The notes below the pieces were generated by a model that saw only the letters and a list, made by a program, of their open reading frames with translations, did no database searches and was not told the DNA's origin. A stretch of DNA of 64,000 nt from Pseudo-nitzschia pungens (taxonomy: Eukaryota; Bacillariophyta; Bacillariophyceae; Bacillariales; Bacillariaceae): the NCBI GenBank assembly GCA_037355855.1, contig CM074760.1, positions 5,138,501 to 5,202,500 of the forward strand, written 5' to 3'. This document shows, piece after piece, positions 60,802 to 64,000 of this stretch. A program made the translations under genes and the position numbers. The number at the start of each line of letters is the position of its first letter. Positions within the stretch are counted from its first letter, which is position 1.

Positions 60802-62605
60802 CCTCTCTGTCGGAATGCGTGTCGTGTCGTGTCGTGCTGCGTTGTCCCGCCCGCTATCTCAACAATTCCTCGCCGTTTTTGGGCCGTGTTGGATACGGAT
60901 AACGTGATGTACCGTACGATATACTTTGGACTACCTTTTGGGCTCCGAGCCCGAACGACGAGAATCAAGAATCACACTGCAAAGCTGTCTATAGTTGTGG
61001 TTCAACGGGATGGCACGGAAGATGTCTTACCATCTTCGTTGCGATGCTTCCGATTCTGGTTGAGATTGATTCGTGTCTCTCGGAATCTCTCGGAACGAGG
61101 GAACGAGAGATCGACGATGGTAGACGAAGTGCTCGTCGTCGGTAACCTTAAAAGACTTACCCGAACCTGTGTACGGTGTTGGTAAGGTTACGAGTAATTA
61201 GGCTTTACCGAAGTATTCCGTTTTGGGTGAGAGTCGCGCTTTGAAGTTCTACGAGTATTTGTACGAGTAAGTTAATCTTATCGCGTATCATCAACAACTA
61301 TCAACCGTCTCCCAGTAATCTTACGTACCGATACCGTTGGCCCCGTACGCTACAGCATGGAACGGTATCGAAAATCAAAATCGAACATGCCGGATCCTGC
61401 GGGGATCGTTTGTTTGAAAGTGCGTGACTAAAAAAATACGCACCGATAGTCATACCCAGTCATCGGAACTGGTATTTGTAGGTACGGTACGTACGGTACG
61501 CATCCTATGAACGAAAGAATTTCGAAACGACAACAATGAGGAACAATCATGCTGCTGTTGTTGTTGCTGCTGGTGTGTGTCGGTGAGCATCCGACAACAG
61601 AAGCAACAAGAAGAAGCAACAATGTTTTGTTGACTATTCTGTTTTCAACTTTGAAGAAAGCATTCTCTTTTCGACTTCGAAGAGAGCACATTAATTGGCA
61701 GATGAGTCCGTTTCCCCTCAAAAGGAGTTTAAAAACTGTTTGTGGTAGTAAGGTTACGGTAAATTACTACTAGTATCTGTTGTCATTCTAGATTCTAAGA
61801 ATAGTAGTAGTAAGGTTACCGTATGACTTCGATCGTTCTGGTGTTTGGAAATACATGGTTATTACTAGTAGTAGTAGTAGTAGTACGACTACTACTAGTA
61901 GGACACAGTAGTAGTATTAGTAGTTGCAGTCACTGTTCACAATACTTTGTGATGAGCCTCCTATTTGGCATTTTTTGAATAATTTCCAGGAAGCCTTCTT
62001 TGTACTACTACTACACCTCAACTTGTAAGAACAAAAAATAGAACTTCTACTACGGAATAGTAGTAGTAGTAGTAGTGGTCATAGTTCTGTTTCTCCAATC
62101 AATTCACATCTCAAAATGATTGACTGCTGCTGGAGCCACTTATCAATGCTTTTACTCGTGAAAATGCGTGTATTCGTTCCTTTAGCTGTATGGCAATATC
62201 CCTTAATCGGATCCTACGGCCACAGCCGTATTTCGACCCATATTTCAGGGGTTCAAAAGAAAGTCTTAACTCTCTCCAATATTTAATCTGATGTTATATT
62301 CTTATTCAGCATAAAATTTTGGTCTAGAAAACACTTTGTCAGGGGTCCGAACTCCCAATATTGGGTGCTCTACGAGCAGCAGCAGCAGCGCGCTAATCAC
62401 TATTTTGGCAATAGCCGTAAAAACTCAAATATTCATATCACCATGGGAATTAATTTAAACGAGGCACTTCCTGGCCACCAATTACGGATCCAAGGACACC
62501 ATTCTCTCCATCTACTCAAGGGCTACAATCTGAGCCATTTGCGGCTCGATTCCTCCATAAACTGACGAGATTCGAACTGATTTTGTAATTCGGTATCGTT
62601 CCATC
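60802..62605. other. Intergenic region with microsatellites and spacer motifs
   Basis: GGTAACCTTAAAAGACTTACC and GGTAAGGTTACGAGTAATT lie at 61140-61200, and similar words at 61750-61830. TAGTAGTAG runs fold on ACTACTACTAG at 61864-61905. From about 62200 the sequence loses these words, and CCCTTAATCGG at 62200-62210 could be a TTAA border of the piggyBac element, which cannot be verified because the other end is outside the window. Confidence 0.45.
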
Positions 62606-64000
62606 ATGAGCGAAAACGCCGCAAATGGAGGCGATTGCTCCAAAGAGAGCCCAGATGGTACTAAAGAGACCGAAGACAGCAGCGAAAGCCGTCCTGCTAA
62701 TAGCCCAAGGCTCCAGGACCTCAGCAAGCTTGTGAAGAGAGCTCAAAAATTCCAGGATGGCTATGACAGTGATGGGGCAAAAGGCCCCTTTTTTGATGCA
62801 ATAATTGCTGAGGGAGATCAATACAAGGAAGCAGGAGGAGAAGACTACAATATTGGAGACGCCGAACCACCAAACAGAGCAGCGGACGCAGCAGCAGAAG
62901 CGGACGCTGCAGCAGAAGCGGACGCAGCAGCAGAAGTGGTGGTGGTGGAAGAAAATATCGATTTACAAACCAAAACAGTGACATGGATCAAGGAAGAGCT
63001 GAAGCTCAGATGCCAATCAACATCTGGAAAGAAGACTGATCTTGTCGACCGGTTGAAGAAGGCAATAGACCGGAAGGAACGTCGATTCAATACGCTGGAG
63101 GAAGCAAGAGCAAGCAAGAAGCCACGGATCGGACGCCCCACCACGACAGCAGCAGCAACAAAGAAGAACAACAACAAGAACTCGTCGGCGATGCTGCGTC
63201 TGTTCCCTGATACTGTGTACTGGCGAGTCCTCCACCCAGACGCCACGGCGGTCACTGAACCAGCGAATCCATCCTTTACAATTGCAAGGGCTCCAACTGT
63301 GCCAGAAGTTGATGCAAGGGTTGCTCCCCCCCCAAAGAAGTACAACTATGCAGAGCTCTTTGATATTCCTGTGTTCAAGGGAGTTTGTACAACCTACGAG
63401 TTCGATCGCCGCGGCAAGTTGCGGAGGGACGCTGATGGCAAGCCACTCACTAACAGTGCTCCCAGGGAGGAAGGCTGCGTCGATCCAGGATTCAAGGAGA
63501 AGTACGGTCTATCTGCTGCTGAGTCACTACCATGGGACTTTGCTGAGGTATTCCTTCCGCTAAGCAACGATGCAAAGGACAGTAATCACTTCAGCTTTGA
63601 GAAAATTCGGCAGTGGACAAACCTCAAGGCGTCGCTTGCAGGAGCTGGAGAGCAGGTGTACCAGGACTTCAAGCCATTTGAATTGACGGAGCTGCGCCGG
63701 TTCTTTGGACTTTATGTACTGCATGGACTTGCTCCTACGGCTCGTGTTGAATACAAGCTTCGCTCTACGAGGAATGACAGACTTGCAGGGAAGTTCCTTC
63801 TCGTAGGGCGTTTCCAAATTGGAAGATACGACCTTTAATCCAGTGGATTAACTGGCGTTCCCCCCAGGCGTGGATGTTTGCTCGTCAAATTGCGGTGGAT
63901 GAAATGACCATGCGGTTCAAAGGTGTCCACCAAGACAAGCGACGGATCACGTACAAGAAGGAAGGTGACGGATTTCAAGCTGATGCCCTCTGCGATGATG
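62606..64000 (+). pseudogene. PiggyBac-like transposase with SAP domain, frameshifted and cut by the window end
   Basis: PiggyBac transposases cut and paste DNA at TTAA sites. The ATG at 62606 begins MSENAANGGDCSK. Residues 119-153 form a SAP domain (IKEELKLRCQSTSGKKTDLV), a DNA-binding helix-extended-loop-helix. Ala/Glu repeats precede it. Downstream, YNYAELFDIPVFKG and FELTELRRFFGLYVLHGL fit the piggyBac N-terminal part. The first frame stops at 63838 after GRYDL. A different frame continues LIQWINWRSPQAWMFARQ, then IAVDEMTMRFKG, which is the catalytic Asp region typical of the family. So one frameshift lies near 63830, or a short intron is present. The remaining catalytic residues are beyond the window. 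Confidence 0.7.

Overview
The window is eukaryotic nuclear DNA, most likely from a diatom and probably a pennate one (inference). Supporting signs are intron-poor genes with short GT-AG introns, a secreted protein built of PT-repeats, a helicase with a signal peptide followed by an SSF-P motif of the diatom plastid-import type, Asn/Asp/Gln/Ser expansions inside ordinary enzymes, and a mixed load of LINE, LTR, Crypton-like and piggyBac-like elements.

Layout. 1-19.9 kb is a nest of retroelements. Three copies of one APE/RT/RNase H LINE lie in the same orientation. The third is interrupted by a minus-strand LTR-type element, of which the 5' LTR start, leader and gag are visible. That element is itself interrupted by a 2.0-kb non-autonomous element with a perfect 16-bp target-site duplication, a tandem array of 150-bp hairpin units, and the same structured 3' tail as the LINE. 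20-25.6 kb holds a compact convergent module: a RusA-type Holliday-junction resolvase facing a tyrosine recombinase split over two overlapping reading frames. A 0.65-kb terminal-inverted-repeat element follows.

26-46 kb is mostly host genes: an AATF/BFR2-like ribosome-biogenesis protein (+), a broken unknown gene (-), a PT-repeat extracellular protein (+), a PPR protein with a possible organelle presequence (+), a cathepsin Z/X-like peptidase with a lesion at its third exon (-), a UVSSA-like VHS-domain protein (+) and a prolyl-iminopeptidase-like hydrolase (+). 47.2-51.1 kb is a second tyrosine-recombinase element. It has about 70-bp terminal inverted repeats, a possible 13-bp direct repeat at its borders, and a 380-bp cloverleaf-like palindrome at its left end. 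51.4-60.8 kb returns to host genes: a GT61 glycosyltransferase, a four-exon Ski2/ISE2-like DExH helicase probably sent to the plastid, and a tail-anchored protein. The window ends inside a SAP-domain piggyBac transposase.

The best candidates for undescribed biology are the RusA/tyrosine-recombinase module, the cloverleaf terminus of the second recombinase element, and the LINE-tail hitch-hiking element whose hairpins show compensatory base changes. Intergenic spacers are rich in a dispersed GGTAAGGTTAC / ACCGGTA motif. All homology calls rest on motif recognition by eye; no database search was run.
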